Below, piece by piece: positions 6,178 through 14,467 of a stretch of DNA of 52,698 nucleotides. The notes under the pieces were generated by a model. It was not told where the DNA came from and ran no database searches. It was given only the letters and a program-made list of their open reading frames with translations. The stretch covers positions 1-52,698 of IMG/VR virus record IMGVR_UViG_3300048800_000113, one strand, 5' to 3'. Position 1 is the stretch's first letter, and the number at the start of each line of letters is the position of its first letter. This DNA is from a virus. A program made the position numbers and the translations under genes.

Positions 6178-6411
6178 ATGCCATGGAAGGAGATCGATCT
6201 CATCACTGAATCCTTGGGCGAGGGGGACTTAGACCCACTCATCAATGCCCTGCTGGCCCTTGCGCCAGCATCGCGCTTCAACCTCATGAATGCGGTGCGA
6301 GCACTGCAGATCAGAGGTGTCGGGGGGCAGTTGCGCATCCACATCGATCACAGGGGTGACGTCGAGGTCGAGTTCTTCGGCCTGACCCCTGCGTCCGAAC
6401 AACCGAGATAG
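6178..6411 (+). CDS. Hypothetical protein (77 aa)
   Basis: Starts at ATG seven bases after the previous stop. Two helices (residues 5-45) followed by a beta hairpin (QLRIHIDHRGDVEVEFFG). No Cys. Not recognised. Confidence 0.7.
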   Translation: MPWKEIDLITESLGEGDLDPLINALLALAPASRFNLMNAVRALQIRGVGGQLRIHIDHRGDVEVEFFGLTPASEQPR

Positions 6412-6419
6412 GAGGAGCC

Positions 6420-6638
6420 ATGACAACGCCCGTTCTTACAGCGCTCGACCGCTGCGACATCTGCGGCGCTCAAGCCTATGTCCGGGTCACCGTTCTTGTC
6501 CCGGACAAGAGCAAGAACTGCGAGCTGCTGTTCTGCAGCCATCACTACAACATCCACCAGCCTGCCCTGATCTACAGCGGGGCGCAGGTCCGCCAGGACC
6601 AGCGCGACGAGCTTGTGAGGGAGGAGACCCGTGTCTGA
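6420..6638 (+). CDS. DUF7455-like zinc protein (72 aa)
   Basis: ATG after GGAGGAG. The pattern LTALDRCDICGAQAYVRV, then LLFCSHH, is that of the short DUF7455 family, widespread in actinobacteria and their phages; the four ligands CxxC...CxxH should bind zinc. The biochemical role of the family is not established. An AACGCCCGTT site at 6425 lies inside codons 2-5. Confidence 0.85.
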   Translation: MTTPVLTALDRCDICGAQAYVRVTVLVPDKSKNCELLFCSHHYNIHQPALIYSGAQVRQDQRDELVREETRV

Positions 6639-6810
6639 CATGCCGAAGAGCATCAGCATCTTCGAGGCCCTGTCTGAGAAGGCGGCCTTGCTGCGAGACC
6701 CGAAGTTCCGGGCCCTGTTGGCCAACGCCACCTACATCCCACTCGTGACCCGATCACCGGACGAGATCTTCGGGCCGTGCCCCATCCCTGGAGTCTCCGA
6801 TGAGCTATAG
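6631..6810 (+). CDS. Hypothetical protein (59 aa)
   Basis: GTG start within the end of the DUF7455 gene, preceded by GGGAGGAGACCC; an ATG three codons later is possible. Helical N-terminal half and a Pro-rich end. No recognised motif. Overlaps the next gene by 11 bases. Confidence 0.65.
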   Translation: MSDMPKSISIFEALSEKAALLRDPKFRALLANATYIPLVTRSPDEIFGPCPIPGVSDEL

Positions 6811-7084
6811 ATCAACCCGTCCTCATGAGTTCGCTGGCCAATTCCTGTACTGCGCCGTCTGTGCGCTGCCCCGAGGCAACGGCCTCCACAGAGCCCGACC
6901 GCGCTCGTTCATGGTCGCCGTGACCGACTACACGCTCGCCGTCACCCACGGCGGCTGGCCGAGCGTCGAGTACGGCCCATTCGGCACCAACGCCGATGCG
7001 CAGGAGTTCGCAGCCAAGGTGCGCGGACCCCATCGAACCGCCACCGTCACCGAACTGAGTGACCCCACCCAACTCGTCAAGTGA
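6800..7084 (+). CDS. Hypothetical zinc-motif protein (94 aa)
   Basis: N-terminus HEFAGQFLYCAVCALPRGN followed by His gives a CxxC-plus-His motif seen in short actinophage proteins that introduce a variety of domains. The C-terminal half is a small alpha/beta unit with YGPFGTNADAQEFAAKV, typical of SPOR-like or ferredoxin-like small folds. Function unknown. Confidence 0.75.
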   Translation: MSYRSTRPHEFAGQFLYCAVCALPRGNGLHRARPRSFMVAVTDYTLAVTHGGWPSVEYGPFGTNADAQEFAAKVRGPHRTATVTELSDPTQLVK

Positions 7085-7089
7085 CTTGA

Positions 7090-7162
7090 TCCCGAGTGGG
7101 CTGCTGGCAGCCCAGCCAGGCTCTGGACCTGGCCTCCGTTGGTTCGATTCCAGCCTCGGGAG
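7090..7162 (+). tRNA. tRNA-Gln (anticodon CTG)
   Basis: A 73-base cloverleaf. Acceptor TCCCGAG/CTCGGGA with U1:A72, the hallmark of tRNA-Gln, and discriminator G. D-arm GGCT...AGCC. Anticodon stem CCAGG/CCTGG around loop CTCTGGA. T-arm GTTGG-TTCGATT-CCAGC with one G-T pair. CCA is not encoded. CAG codons suit a high-GC genome. It starts six bases after the preceding stop. Confidence 0.85.
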
Positions 7163-7172
7163 CGACCCATCC

Positions 7173-7190
7173 TGCCAACGTCCGTTGGCA
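7173..7190. promoter_or_regulatory. 18-bp perfect palindrome containing AACG-NN-CGTT
   Basis: TGCCAACGTCCGTTGGCA, a perfect palindrome around the central TC, between the tRNA-Gln gene and the next start. The same 18 bases, preceded by CC in both, recur exactly inside a coding region at 18274-18291. Confidence 0.75.
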
Positions 7191-7208
7191 CCAACGAAAG
7201 GCAGAGCA

Positions 7209-7553
7209 ATGACCAAGACCGCTGATGCAGTCGTGGAGAGGGCGCGCCCATTGTCCCTGGGTGCCAGCCGCAACCTCCAGAAGCTCATCGAGAACGACTT
7301 CGCCGCGCTGAAGGAGCGTCGTCTGGACAAGCTCACGAAGGGCAAGGCTGCTCTCGAGCTCTCCGCTCTGGAGCTGGAGCCCCAGATCGTGGCGATGCAG
7401 AAGCGCCTCGACTACGCCCTGTCCAACCCCGACCTGGTACGGGCAGCCAAGGCTCCTGAAGTGCCGACCGAGACGAAGACCGCCTCAGCCGAGGAGTTCC
7501 ACGCTCAGGTCACCGGCCAACCCTGGCCCGAGAACGGCCCGACGACCCACTGA
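7209..7553 (+). CDS. Hypothetical coiled-coil protein (114 aa)
   Basis: ATG after AAAGGCAGAGC; a longer in-frame reading would run through the tRNA and is rejected. Residues ~18-75 form a charged helical stretch with heptad-like leucines (LTKGKAALELSALELEPQIV), then a Pro/Thr-rich tail. It lies just ahead of Ku, so it may be a partner or a separate early protein; there is no direct evidence. Confidence 0.75.
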   Translation: MTKTADAVVERARPLSLGASRNLQKLIENDFAALKERRLDKLTKGKAALELSALELEPQIVAMQKRLDYALSNPDLVRAAKAPEVPTETKTASAEEFHAQVTGQPWPENGPTTH

Positions 7554-7586
7554 CATCCGCAAGTCCAGCACTACCAAGGAGGAAGC

Positions 7587-8387
7587 ATGGCATACCGACC
7601 CGGTGTGATCCTTCAGCTCGGCACGATCACCGCAATCGTCGACATCGACAACGCGGTGCAGTCTGTGGCCGGTCTGAAGAACGTGTGTTTGGGGCCGACA
7701 GGCACCGAGCACATCCCCACGGCCTGCAAGCAGCAGTCGCTGAAGTGCCCCGACTGCGGCAACGATGACCCCACCACCTTCAAGAAGGCCAAGGTCGAGG
7801 CCAAGCAGTTCGTCGTCGTGGAGAAGACCGAGGTGGCCGACGCCAAGGCTGGCGCGGTGGGTGCGACCAACAAGTTCATCTCGCTGCTGGCCCACCCTGC
7901 CGAGGAGGTCCACACCCAGACCATCCAAGGCGGCGGCGTCTACCAGCTCAAGGCTGCGAACCAGCCGATGGTGCAGGTCGTCTCGCTGCTGCTGGACACC
8001 CTGCGTCGCCACCCCGAGCTGGCCTTCACCGGCCTGTGGAGCCCGGCTGGCCGCGTGAACTTCTACGAGGTGCGTCCCTTCGGAGACACCCTCGTCATGG
8101 AGGAGCGTGCCCGCACGGAGGAGCTGAAGATCATCCAGCAGCCCGTTGCGGCCATCGACCCTGCATTCCAGTCGCAGGTGGACATCATCCTGGCAGGCAA
8201 CGTGGTGCCCTACAACCCGGCCACCTACCAGGACGCATACCTGCAGAAGCTGGAGGCTGTCCTGGCCTCCAAGCAGGCCCAGGACGGCATCTTGGTGCCC
8301 AAGGGCAAGTCCACCCCGACCGTGGCTGGCGCCGTGGATCTGTCCGCGATGCTGTCCGCTGGCCTGGCTGGTCTGAAGGTCGCCTGA
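7587..8387 (+). CDS. ku: Ku-like DNA end-binding protein (266 aa)
   Basis: Bacterial and phage Ku forms a ring on double-strand DNA ends and recruits an ATP-dependent ligase. The whole order of Ku features is visible: N-terminal beta strand (LQLGTITAIVDI), a CPDCGN zinc pair at C54/C57, KQFVVVEKTEV, VYQLKA, then the long core LLDTLRRHPELAFTGLW followed by VRPFGDTLVMEERARTEEL, and the terminal YNPATYQDAYLQKLEAVLASK. It is of ordinary bacterial Ku length. Ku is known in mycobacteriophages Omega and Corndog. An ATP-dependent ligase lies 0.9 kb downstream in the same operon, supporting an end-joining function, perhaps genome circularisation or repair. Confidence 0.85.
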   Translation: MAYRPGVILQLGTITAIVDIDNAVQSVAGLKNVCLGPTGTEHIPTACKQQSLKCPDCGNDDPTTFKKAKVEAKQFVVVEKTEVADAKAGAVGATNKFISLLAHPAEEVHTQTIQGGGVYQLKAANQPMVQVVSLLLDTLRRHPELAFTGLWSPAGRVNFYEVRPFGDTLVMEERARTEELKIIQQPVAAIDPAFQSQVDIILAGNVVPYNPATYQDAYLQKLEAVLASKQAQDGILVPKGKSTPTVAGAVDLSAMLSAGLAGLKVA

Positions 8388-8632
8388 TGGTCACCGGCTA
8401 CGAGCAGTCGTTTTACCACCACGTGGAGAACATCTCTCGGCAGATGAAGCGCATGGCCGACTCCCAGGAGGAGATCGTCAACGTGGCTGTGCCGTCCCTG
8501 CTGGACGCTCTGCAGCGCCTCGCAGAACGACTGCCGGAACTCCTCTGTGACTGCCGAACCATGCGAGGCAATCCATGCCGACGTCCTGCTGGTCATAAGG
8601 GACCACACGATTCCCTAGAGGAGAAGATCTGA
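8387..8632 (+). CDS. Hypothetical protein (81 aa)
   Basis: Coupled to ku by TGATG. N-terminal helical region (residues 1-50, with a Gln/Glu-rich coil), then CDCRTMRGNPCRRPAGH, a compact Cys/His cluster like a zinc knuckle. Function unknown; its place between ku and ligase makes an end-joining accessory possible but unproven. Confidence 0.7.
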   Translation: MVTGYEQSFYHHVENISRQMKRMADSQEEIVNVAVPSLLDALQRLAERLPELLCDCRTMRGNPCRRPAGHKGPHDSLEEKI

Positions 8633-8928
8633 TGGAGACACCCGAACAGTTCCGCGCTCGTGTCGAGGCCAGCACCGTCGACCCTGAGGACCACGACTAC
8701 CAGGGTGACGGCACCAGTCGCTGCCCCGTCTGTCTCGGCACCATGAACCAACACCTGCCCAGCAAGGCACGCACCTTCTCGGTGACCGTCGACATGTCAG
8801 TCGCAGGCATCGCCGAAGTGCAGGACGCACTCATCAACCTCGCCAACCGGCTGGAACGGACTCCCGACGACACCGGCGGCATGGTCAAGGCCGGCGGCCA
8901 CGTCGTCGGGGATTGGGAGATCACATGA
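8632..8928 (+). CDS. Hypothetical protein (98 aa) with CPVC motif
   Basis: TGATG-coupled to the previous gene. A CPVC motif near residue 32, then a ferredoxin-like beta-alpha unit (FSVTVDMSVAGIAEVQDAL). A single CxxC is visible; a second metal pair is not. Unknown function. Confidence 0.7.
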   Translation: METPEQFRARVEASTVDPEDHDYQGDGTSRCPVCLGTMNQHLPSKARTFSVTVDMSVAGIAEVQDALINLANRLERTPDDTGGMVKAGGHVVGDWEIT

Positions 8929-9296
8929 CGTGGCAGGCGTGGAATGACGGTGCGGGCAAGCGCAAGTGGTTCCTCGCTCGCGTCATTGACGGTCTCACGG
9001 AGTATCACTGGTCGAAACCTGACCCTCATGGCCAGCAGCACGTGATCCGCTACGCGCGTTACGAGACAGCGTTCCAAGCAGCCGCACGGCTCGACGCGAA
9101 CGTGACAACGCCCGTTAGCAACCCGCCGTTCGAGGCAAGGTGTCCGGGCGGTTGCCACCAAGGTGGCTTCGCGGACTTCGACCACTACTGCGACAGCGCA
9201 GGCATCAAGCCCGGCGAGGAGCCTGTCGCGTTCGCTGCGTGGCTCAATGCAATCTCCGGTTGGGACGGAGAGATGAAGAAGGTAGAGGAGACATGA
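8925..9296 (+). CDS. Hypothetical protein (123 aa) with Cys/His cluster
   Basis: I use the ATG overlapping the previous stop. N-terminal Trp-rich domain of ~70 residues (WQAWNDGAGKRKWFLARV), then CPGGCHQGG and YCDSAG, a possible zinc site. The coding DNA carries an AACGCCCGTT site at 9107. Its end overlaps the ligase start (ATGA). Confidence 0.7.
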   Translation: MTWQAWNDGAGKRKWFLARVIDGLTEYHWSKPDPHGQQHVIRYARYETAFQAAARLDANVTTPVSNPPFEARCPGGCHQGGFADFDHYCDSAGIKPGEEPVAFAAWLNAISGWDGEMKKVEET

Positions 9297-10225
9297 CCGA
9301 CCCACCGATCCATGACCTGCTGACCACCCTCAACCCAATGCTCGCCGACACCAGCGACATCAAGCTGGCAACGCTCGTTGGCACCCACCTGTTCGACACC
9401 AAGATCGACGGCGTCCGGGCCCTGGCCGCGTGGGATGGCAGCCGCCTGACCATGCGCAACCGCAACGGCCGGCAGATGGACAACTACCTCGACCTAGAGG
9501 TGGCCGCCGCTGGCATCCCTGGCCCGGTCATCCTCGACGGCGAGATCGTCGCCGAGAGCGGCAAGTTCCAGGACATCGCCTGGAGAGACAAGCAGCGGGG
9601 TGCCAAGGTCATCAAGGCCATGCAGGACTGCCCGGCCCACTACGCGGCCTTCGACATCCTGTGGCACCCCGAGAAAGGTGACGTCAGGCACCTGCCCTAC
9701 ATCAACCGGCGCGCCCTGCTGACCGACCTGGACCTGGAGTTCCACGGCGGCCAACGCTGGGCAGCCACCGAGGCCAGCACCGACCCCAAGTTCTACGACG
9801 TCATCCGCGCCCTTGGTGGCGAGGGTGTCGTGGCCAAGCGCTACACAGCCCGCTATGAGCCCGGCCGGCGCAGCACCTGGCTGAAGTACAAGAGCAAGCA
9901 CAGGATTACGTGCATTGGCACCGGCTATGAGCCAGGCAAGGGGGCACGGATTGCTTTCGGCGCCATGTTCCTGAGCGTTCTCGATGACGGAGAGCCCATC
10001 AATGTGGGCCGTGTCGGTTCCGGCTTCACTTTGCCCGAGACCCTTGAGATGAAAGCAATCTTCGATGCGGCGCAATCCGCCGCAGACTTACCGCTTGTCG
10101 AGATTGAATGCTTGGGCATCACGCGCGAAGGAAAACTGCGGCAGCCTGTGTTCGTAGGCTGGCGCACCGACCTGAATATGAACGAGGCCACGGCCGCGCA
10201 AATCGCCACCCTGCCAGTCACCTGA
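9293..10225 (+). CDS. lig: ATP-dependent DNA ligase (310 aa)
   Basis: Seals DNA nicks via a lysyl-AMP intermediate. Nucleotidyltransferase motifs in order: I KIDGVR (K37 is the adenylated lysine), III FDILW (120-124), IV EGVVAKR (177-183) and V WLKYK (196-200), followed by an OB-fold of ~105 residues. The short, two-domain layout resembles LigD ligase modules and phage ligases. It shares an operon with ku. From about nucleotide 9900 to the stop (the OB domain), codons are clearly less GC-rich at third positions than in the first two thirds, just before an HNH endonuclease gene. A longer in-frame upstream extension inside the preceding gene is rejected. Confidence 0.92.
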   Translation: MTDPPIHDLLTTLNPMLADTSDIKLATLVGTHLFDTKIDGVRALAAWDGSRLTMRNRNGRQMDNYLDLEVAAAGIPGPVILDGEIVAESGKFQDIAWRDKQRGAKVIKAMQDCPAHYAAFDILWHPEKGDVRHLPYINRRALLTDLDLEFHGGQRWAATEASTDPKFYDVIRALGGEGVVAKRYTARYEPGRRSTWLKYKSKHRITCIGTGYEPGKGARIAFGAMFLSVLDDGEPINVGRVGSGFTLPETLEMKAIFDAAQSAADLPLVEIECLGITREGKLRQPVFVGWRTDLNMNEATAAQIATLPVT

Positions 10226-10803
10226 TGCCCAATCCACAGCTACCCACCTGGGTCAACGAGGAAGCCTTCCTTCAGAGACTGCTCTGTGACCTGGAGTCGC
10301 ATTGCTGGCGCTGGATGGGAGCTCACAATGCCAGAGGCTACGGCTCACTTCGCGAAAACTGGAGCGCTCATCAAATCGCTTATCTGTTATGGGTGGGACC
10401 AATCCCCTACGACGAAGAGCGGCAGCGGAAACTAGATATCGACCACGTGGCTGACTGGGACTGCATCTTCAAAGATTGTTGCAATCCCGGTCATCTAGAA
10501 CTCACCACAAATCGCGAAAACTTCAGACGTGCGCGATCCGCCCTACTCAAAGCGGCCCGGGCTCGGGCCGACAAGATCACACACTGTCCGCAAAATCATG
10601 AGTACACACCTGAGAACACCCGGATGCGCAATGGCAAACGCGCTTGCATCATTTGCATCCAGGACAAAGACCGGGCTCGCGGAATGATTCGGCGAGCCGA
10701 AGAGCGCCGCACCTGCTCGGTGTCCGGATGCAATAAGACCCTGAAAGCACGCGGATGGTGCTCAGCGCACTACAAACAATTTACCAAACCTCCCACCACC
10801 TGA
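10225..10803 (+). CDS. HNH homing endonuclease (192 aa)
   Basis: Coupled to the ligase stop by TGATG. The HNH core is seen as LDIDHVADWDC, then CCNPGHLELTTNREN, with C-terminal CxxC units (CIICIQDK; CSVSGC...CSAHYK), probably zinc fingers. Base composition is lower in GC than the neighbours, in line with recent transfer. Such free-standing enzymes cut related genomes and spread by repair copying. Its position right after an altered ligase 3' end suggests its target is in or near the ligase gene (inference). Confidence 0.85.
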   Translation: MPNPQLPTWVNEEAFLQRLLCDLESHCWRWMGAHNARGYGSLRENWSAHQIAYLLWVGPIPYDEERQRKLDIDHVADWDCIFKDCCNPGHLELTTNRENFRRARSALLKAARARADKITHCPQNHEYTPENTRMRNGKRACIICIQDKDRARGMIRRAEERRTCSVSGCNKTLKARGWCSAHYKQFTKPPTT

Positions 10804-10813
10804 AAGGAATCTG

Positions 10814-10996
10814 ATGGATCCCGATGAAGCCCTTGCACTGGCACGGCACTTCGCCAAGGCAGCCGCAGAGTGCTCGGAAGACGACCTGGAAGGCGCGCAC
10901 GACCAGCTCGCCATTGCCGTAGGCCACTACCAGGCCCTCGATGACTGGCTCTCCAAGGGTGGCTTCAGGCCGGTCGCCTGGCTGGCCGTGACGTAA
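10814..10996 (+). CDS. Hypothetical protein (60 aa)
   Basis: ATG after GAAAGGAA. A short, helical, acidic protein with a His-containing middle and no Cys. Its TAA stop is the left part of the GTAACAACGC element that follows. Confidence 0.65.
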   Translation: MDPDEALALARHFAKAAAECSEDDLEGAHDQLAIAVGHYQALDDWLSKGGFRPVAWLAVT

Positions 10997-10997
10997 C

Positions 10998-11007
10998 AAC
11001 GCACGTT
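10998..11007. promoter_or_regulatory. AACG-NN-CGTT site with extended flanks
   Basis: AACGCACGTT embedded in GTAACAACGCACGTTTGCAG. The flanks are nearly the same as at 14911, which also begins at a gene's TAA stop. It lies in the 46-base gap before the MoxR-type gene, so it could act as an operator for the MoxR/VWA block. Confidence 0.7.
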
Positions 11008-11042
11008 TGCAGACAACCCAACCATCCTAAACGGAGGGACGC

Positions 11043-12245
11043 ATGACCATCATCGCAACACCACCGCAGCTCCACCCCGTCGCTGCATCACTGCAGAGCA
11101 TCCAGGGAGAGCTCGCCTCCTTCTTCAAGGAGCGCCGTACCTGTATCGAGGCAGTCGGTCTAGCCCTGCTCACCGCGGAGCACGCCTTCATCCTGGGACC
11201 TCCCGGGACCGGCAAGTCCTTGCTGATCCGCTCGTTCTTCAAGCGCTTCCCCGACGCTGCGTACTTCGAGCAGCTCCTGTCCAAGACCCTGCCTCCTGAG
11301 GCTGTCCTGGGGCCGTACGACATCCCCGAGCTGAGGGAGCATGGCCACCTGCACCGCAAGTACCAGGGCTTCCTGCCCACTGCCAAGCTCGCCATGCTGG
11401 ATGAGATCGGCAAGATGAGCCCGACGCTGGGTCACAACCTGCTGGCTGTCCTGAATGAGCGACTGCTCCACCAGGTCAACGGCGGCCGCTCGGCGATCGA
11501 CCTGCCTCTGTCAACGGTCGTTGGTGGCTCCAATGAGCTGCCCACCCAGGAGTCCGACGACGCTGCGGCGATGTGGGACAGGGTGCTGATCCGGGTCGTG
11601 ATCAACTACATCCAGGAGACCGGCAACTTCGTCGCCGTCCTGACCGGCCCCAAGGCTCCACCGATGGGCACCACCATCGCCTGGGCCGACATGCAGGACG
11701 TCATCGACACCGTGGTCCCTGACATCAAGATGCCCAACGACGTCATGGAGGTCGTGGCCAAGCTGCGCGAGCAGCTCAAGGGCGTGGAGATCAGCCCGTC
11801 TGATCGTCGCTGGAAGCAGAGCATGAAGCTGCTGCAGGCCAACGCCTTCATGCATGGCCGCGATGAGACCACCACCGACGACATCGAGGTGCTGCGTCAC
11901 TCGCTCTGGGAGAACCCGACCCAGATCTCGCAGGTGGAGCGGATGACCCTGTCCGTGAGCAACCCGATCGCGGAGAAGGCGCTGAGCATCCTGGAGCGTG
12001 CCGAGGAGGTCGCCCAGAACGTGCGCGACTCCAAGGGACTGGCCCTGGACAAGCGTGCCGCCATCGGCACCGAGCTCCACGGCCGCCTGAGGTCCGTCAG
12101 CGAGGACTTGGGCCGTGTCCGGCAGGAGGCGCTGTCCGCCGGCGCTTCGGTGACCAAGCTCGATGAGGTCTCCGCCCGGATCTCCGGGATCAAGGCCTCC
12201 ATCCTCACCGACCTGATGGGTCTCGACCTGGCGAGCCTGCAGTAA
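11043..12245 (+). CDS. MoxR-type AAA+ ATPase (400 aa)
   Basis: MoxR-family ATPases act as chaperone-like remodelers with a VWA-domain partner. Walker A GPPGTGKS (residues 52-59), Walker B LAMLDEIGKM (116-125), a sensor-like GGSNELPT segment, and a C-terminal helical coil (residues ~310-400). It is followed closely by a small gene, then the VWA protein, the usual MoxR-VWA pairing. In phages such pairs are often annotated as CobS/CobT-like; the substrate is unknown. An AACGGTCGTT site lies within the gene at 11513. Confidence 0.9.
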   Translation: MTIIATPPQLHPVAASLQSIQGELASFFKERRTCIEAVGLALLTAEHAFILGPPGTGKSLLIRSFFKRFPDAAYFEQLLSKTLPPEAVLGPYDIPELREHGHLHRKYQGFLPTAKLAMLDEIGKMSPTLGHNLLAVLNERLLHQVNGGRSAIDLPLSTVVGGSNELPTQESDDAAAMWDRVLIRVVINYIQETGNFVAVLTGPKAPPMGTTIAWADMQDVIDTVVPDIKMPNDVMEVVAKLREQLKGVEISPSDRRWKQSMKLLQANAFMHGRDETTTDDIEVLRHSLWENPTQISQVERMTLSVSNPIAEKALSILERAEEVAQNVRDSKGLALDKRAAIGTELHGRLRSVSEDLGRVRQEALSAGASVTKLDEVSARISGIKASILTDLMGLDLASLQ

Positions 12246-12247
12246 CC

Positions 12248-12625
12248 ATGGACCTCGAAGACTGGCGCCTGCCTCGCGTCCACAAGCTCATCAAGGAGCT
12301 CAACGTCGTAGGGGGCGACTATTCCGGCGATGAGGCCACAACCGTCAGTGAGGCAGAAGCCAACATCGTCACCAGCTATCTCGGCGGTGAGCTCCACGCT
12401 CCGGTGCTGGACATCGACTTCGGTGCCCGACTGCTCCCGTCGTCAACACCCGGTCACTTCCACCTGTACCTCGAGAAGGCCATGACCTGGGACAACTACT
12501 GCGGGCTGCTCAAGGCGCTCGGCGCCGTGGGCATCCTCGAGGAGGGATACGTCAAGGCCTCGCTACGGCGTGGCTACTCCAGCGTCCGGAAGCCTGGCGT
12601 CTACAAGCAAGAGGAGGGGACATGA
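12248..12625 (+). CDS. Hypothetical protein (125 aa) between MoxR and VWA genes
   Basis: Starts three bases after the MoxR stop. A helical N-terminus, then a long beta/turn middle (LDIDFGARLLPSSTPGHFHL) and a basic C-terminal end. No family recognised. Its position inside the MoxR-VWA operon suggests it serves that system. Confidence 0.75.
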   Translation: MDLEDWRLPRVHKLIKELNVVGGDYSGDEATTVSEAEANIVTSYLGGELHAPVLDIDFGARLLPSSTPGHFHLYLEKAMTWDNYCGLLKALGAVGILEEGYVKASLRRGYSSVRKPGVYKQEEGT

Positions 12626-12864
12626 CCGAATACAGAGTGACCTGGAGCATCGACGTGGAAGCTGACAGCCCGCAAGGGGCTGCCACGAGGGCGCGCGACA
12701 TCCAACAAGATCCCACGACTATCGCCCATGTGTTCGAGGTGGCCAGTCACGACGACAGCAGAACATGGACCGTCGATCTGGACTACGACCCACGGCGAGC
12801 GATACAGGGCAAGTCCAGACTGCACCGCAGGGAAAGGAAACACGACGATGTCTTTCCTAAGTGA
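12622..12864 (+). CDS. Hypothetical protein (80 aa)
   Basis: Starts by ATGA overlap. N-terminal strand-helix-strand (YRVTWSIDVEADS, then AATRARDIQQ), similar in style to the 4195 protein. Basic C-terminus. Overlaps the VWA gene start by 17 bases. Unknown function. Confidence 0.65.
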   Translation: MTEYRVTWSIDVEADSPQGAATRARDIQQDPTTIAHVFEVASHDDSRTWTVDLDYDPRRAIQGKSRLHRRERKHDDVFPK

Positions 12865-14467
12865 TCTGATCGACAAGGGCAAGGATCTGCTCGCCTGGGA
12901 GCAGAAGCCACCGGACCAGACCGAGGCGATCAAGCGCAACAGCTTCGACCGTCAGGACTGGCAGCACGTCCTGGAAACTGCGCCGACGATCAAGCAGATC
13001 CAGAGCCAGCTGGAGCAGACGGTGGACTACGCCGATGACTTCATGGCTGACCTGCACGCCGGTCTCTTCAAGGTCGAGCCCAGCGTGCGAAGCGCCGATG
13101 AGATGAAGCCAACGCACGTTGCCAACCGGGCCGTGATGGAGCAGCTGCTGGACATGCCGGAGATGCAGACCCTGCGCCAGCACTCCACCGGTGACATCTA
13201 CTCCTCGGCCCTGGCCATGGTCGCCATGCAGGAGACCGCGGTGGAGACCCTGAAGCGGGTCCAGTCGGCAGCCGAAGAGGCCGCCAAGGCAGCAGAAGAG
13301 CGTCAGGCGGAGCGGGAGAAGCGCCAGCAGGAGCTCGCTGACCAACTCGCAGACCTAGCGGCGAACCCGCCGCCTGAGCCACTACCGCCGGGTGCTCAGG
13401 GGCCCGAGCTTCCACCCGATCCCAGGGTGGAGGGACTGAAGACCCAGATGGACCAGTTCGGCTCCATGGCAGCACCGAGCAACAACGGAGTGCAGCAGGC
13501 CGCGCAGGACGCCGCAGCGGGCATGGAGAACAAGCTGCGCTTGGCAGCCAAGAAGGCCACCGATGATCTCGATGAGCAGGAGACGCTGATGCGCTCCTTC
13601 GGCGTCGAGGATGGCGACCTGCAGCGAATGCCCGTCAAGGAGCGGATGGCGCTGGCTCAGAAGCTGGCCAACAACCGGCTCGCCAAGTTCGCCAAGCTGC
13701 TGGGTCAGTTCAAGATGGTCCAGCAGGCCGAGTCCCGCAAGAGGGTGGTCAACGCAGCCAGTGAGGTGCATGGCATCACCACCGGCGATGACCTGGCCCG
13801 GATGGCAACCAGTGAGCTGCTCAACTTCGCGGATGAGTCGCTGGAAGACCTGATGTGGCTGCGCTGGAGCGAGAGCGAGCTGTCCATCTACGACGTCCGC
13901 GGCAAGGAGAACATGGGCCAGGGCCCGATCATCGTGGTCTGCGATGAGTCAGGCTCGATGAACGCAACGGACGTTGCCGGCGGCACCAGGGAGGCCTGGA
14001 GCAAGGCTCTGGCGCTGGCGCTGTGCGATCAGGCCAAGAGGCGCAAGAGGGACTTCCGATACATCGGCTTCTCGTCCGCCGGACAACAGCGCGTTGTGGA
14101 CTTCCCTGGAGGGCATGCCCCGATCAACAAAGTCATTGAGATGACCGAAGGATTCCTCAATGGAGGCACCAACTACGAACAACCTCTGCGCATGGCATTG
14201 CGGATGATTGAGAAAGACTTCGATGCACTGAGTAAACCGCGCCCGGACATCGTTATGATTACTGATGACGCCTATGGATCGCTCGATCCAGAGTTCATGC
14301 ACGAGTGGAATAGAATCAAAGACAAGACATCACTCAAGTGCTATGGCATCGCAGTAGGCTGTGACTTCTCCGGCGCACTGGAATCCATATCTGACAACGT
14401 CCGTTCGATTACTAGTCTCACCGCTTCTGACCCCCGTCAGCTCGGGGACCTATTTAGGACGCTCTGA
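12848..14467 (+). CDS. VWA-domain protein, MoxR partner (539 aa)
   Basis: ATG after AAAGGAAACACGACG; an upstream in-frame reading would overlap other genes and is rejected. Residues ~140-260 are Glu/Lys/Ala-rich coiled coil with a Pro-rich break. The C-terminal VWA domain has a complete MIDAS: DESGS (366-370), a Thr in the GGTNYEQ segment, and the Asp of MITDD. VWA/MoxR pairs assemble or remodel target complexes in a metal-dependent way. From about 14090 to the stop, codon use is much less GC-biased than in the rest of the gene, just before a broken HNH gene. Confidence 0.88.
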   Translation: MSFLSDLIDKGKDLLAWEQKPPDQTEAIKRNSFDRQDWQHVLETAPTIKQIQSQLEQTVDYADDFMADLHAGLFKVEPSVRSADEMKPTHVANRAVMEQLLDMPEMQTLRQHSTGDIYSSALAMVAMQETAVETLKRVQSAAEEAAKAAEERQAEREKRQQELADQLADLAANPPPEPLPPGAQGPELPPDPRVEGLKTQMDQFGSMAAPSNNGVQQAAQDAAAGMENKLRLAAKKATDDLDEQETLMRSFGVEDGDLQRMPVKERMALAQKLANNRLAKFAKLLGQFKMVQQAESRKRVVNAASEVHGITTGDDLARMATSELLNFADESLEDLMWLRWSESELSIYDVRGKENMGQGPIIVVCDESGSMNATDVAGGTREAWSKALALALCDQAKRRKRDFRYIGFSSAGQQRVVDFPGGHAPINKVIEMTEGFLNGGTNYEQPLRMALRMIEKDFDALSKPRPDIVMITDDAYGSLDPEFMHEWNRIKDKTSLKCYGIAVGCDFSGALESISDNVRSITSLTASDPRQLGDLFRTL

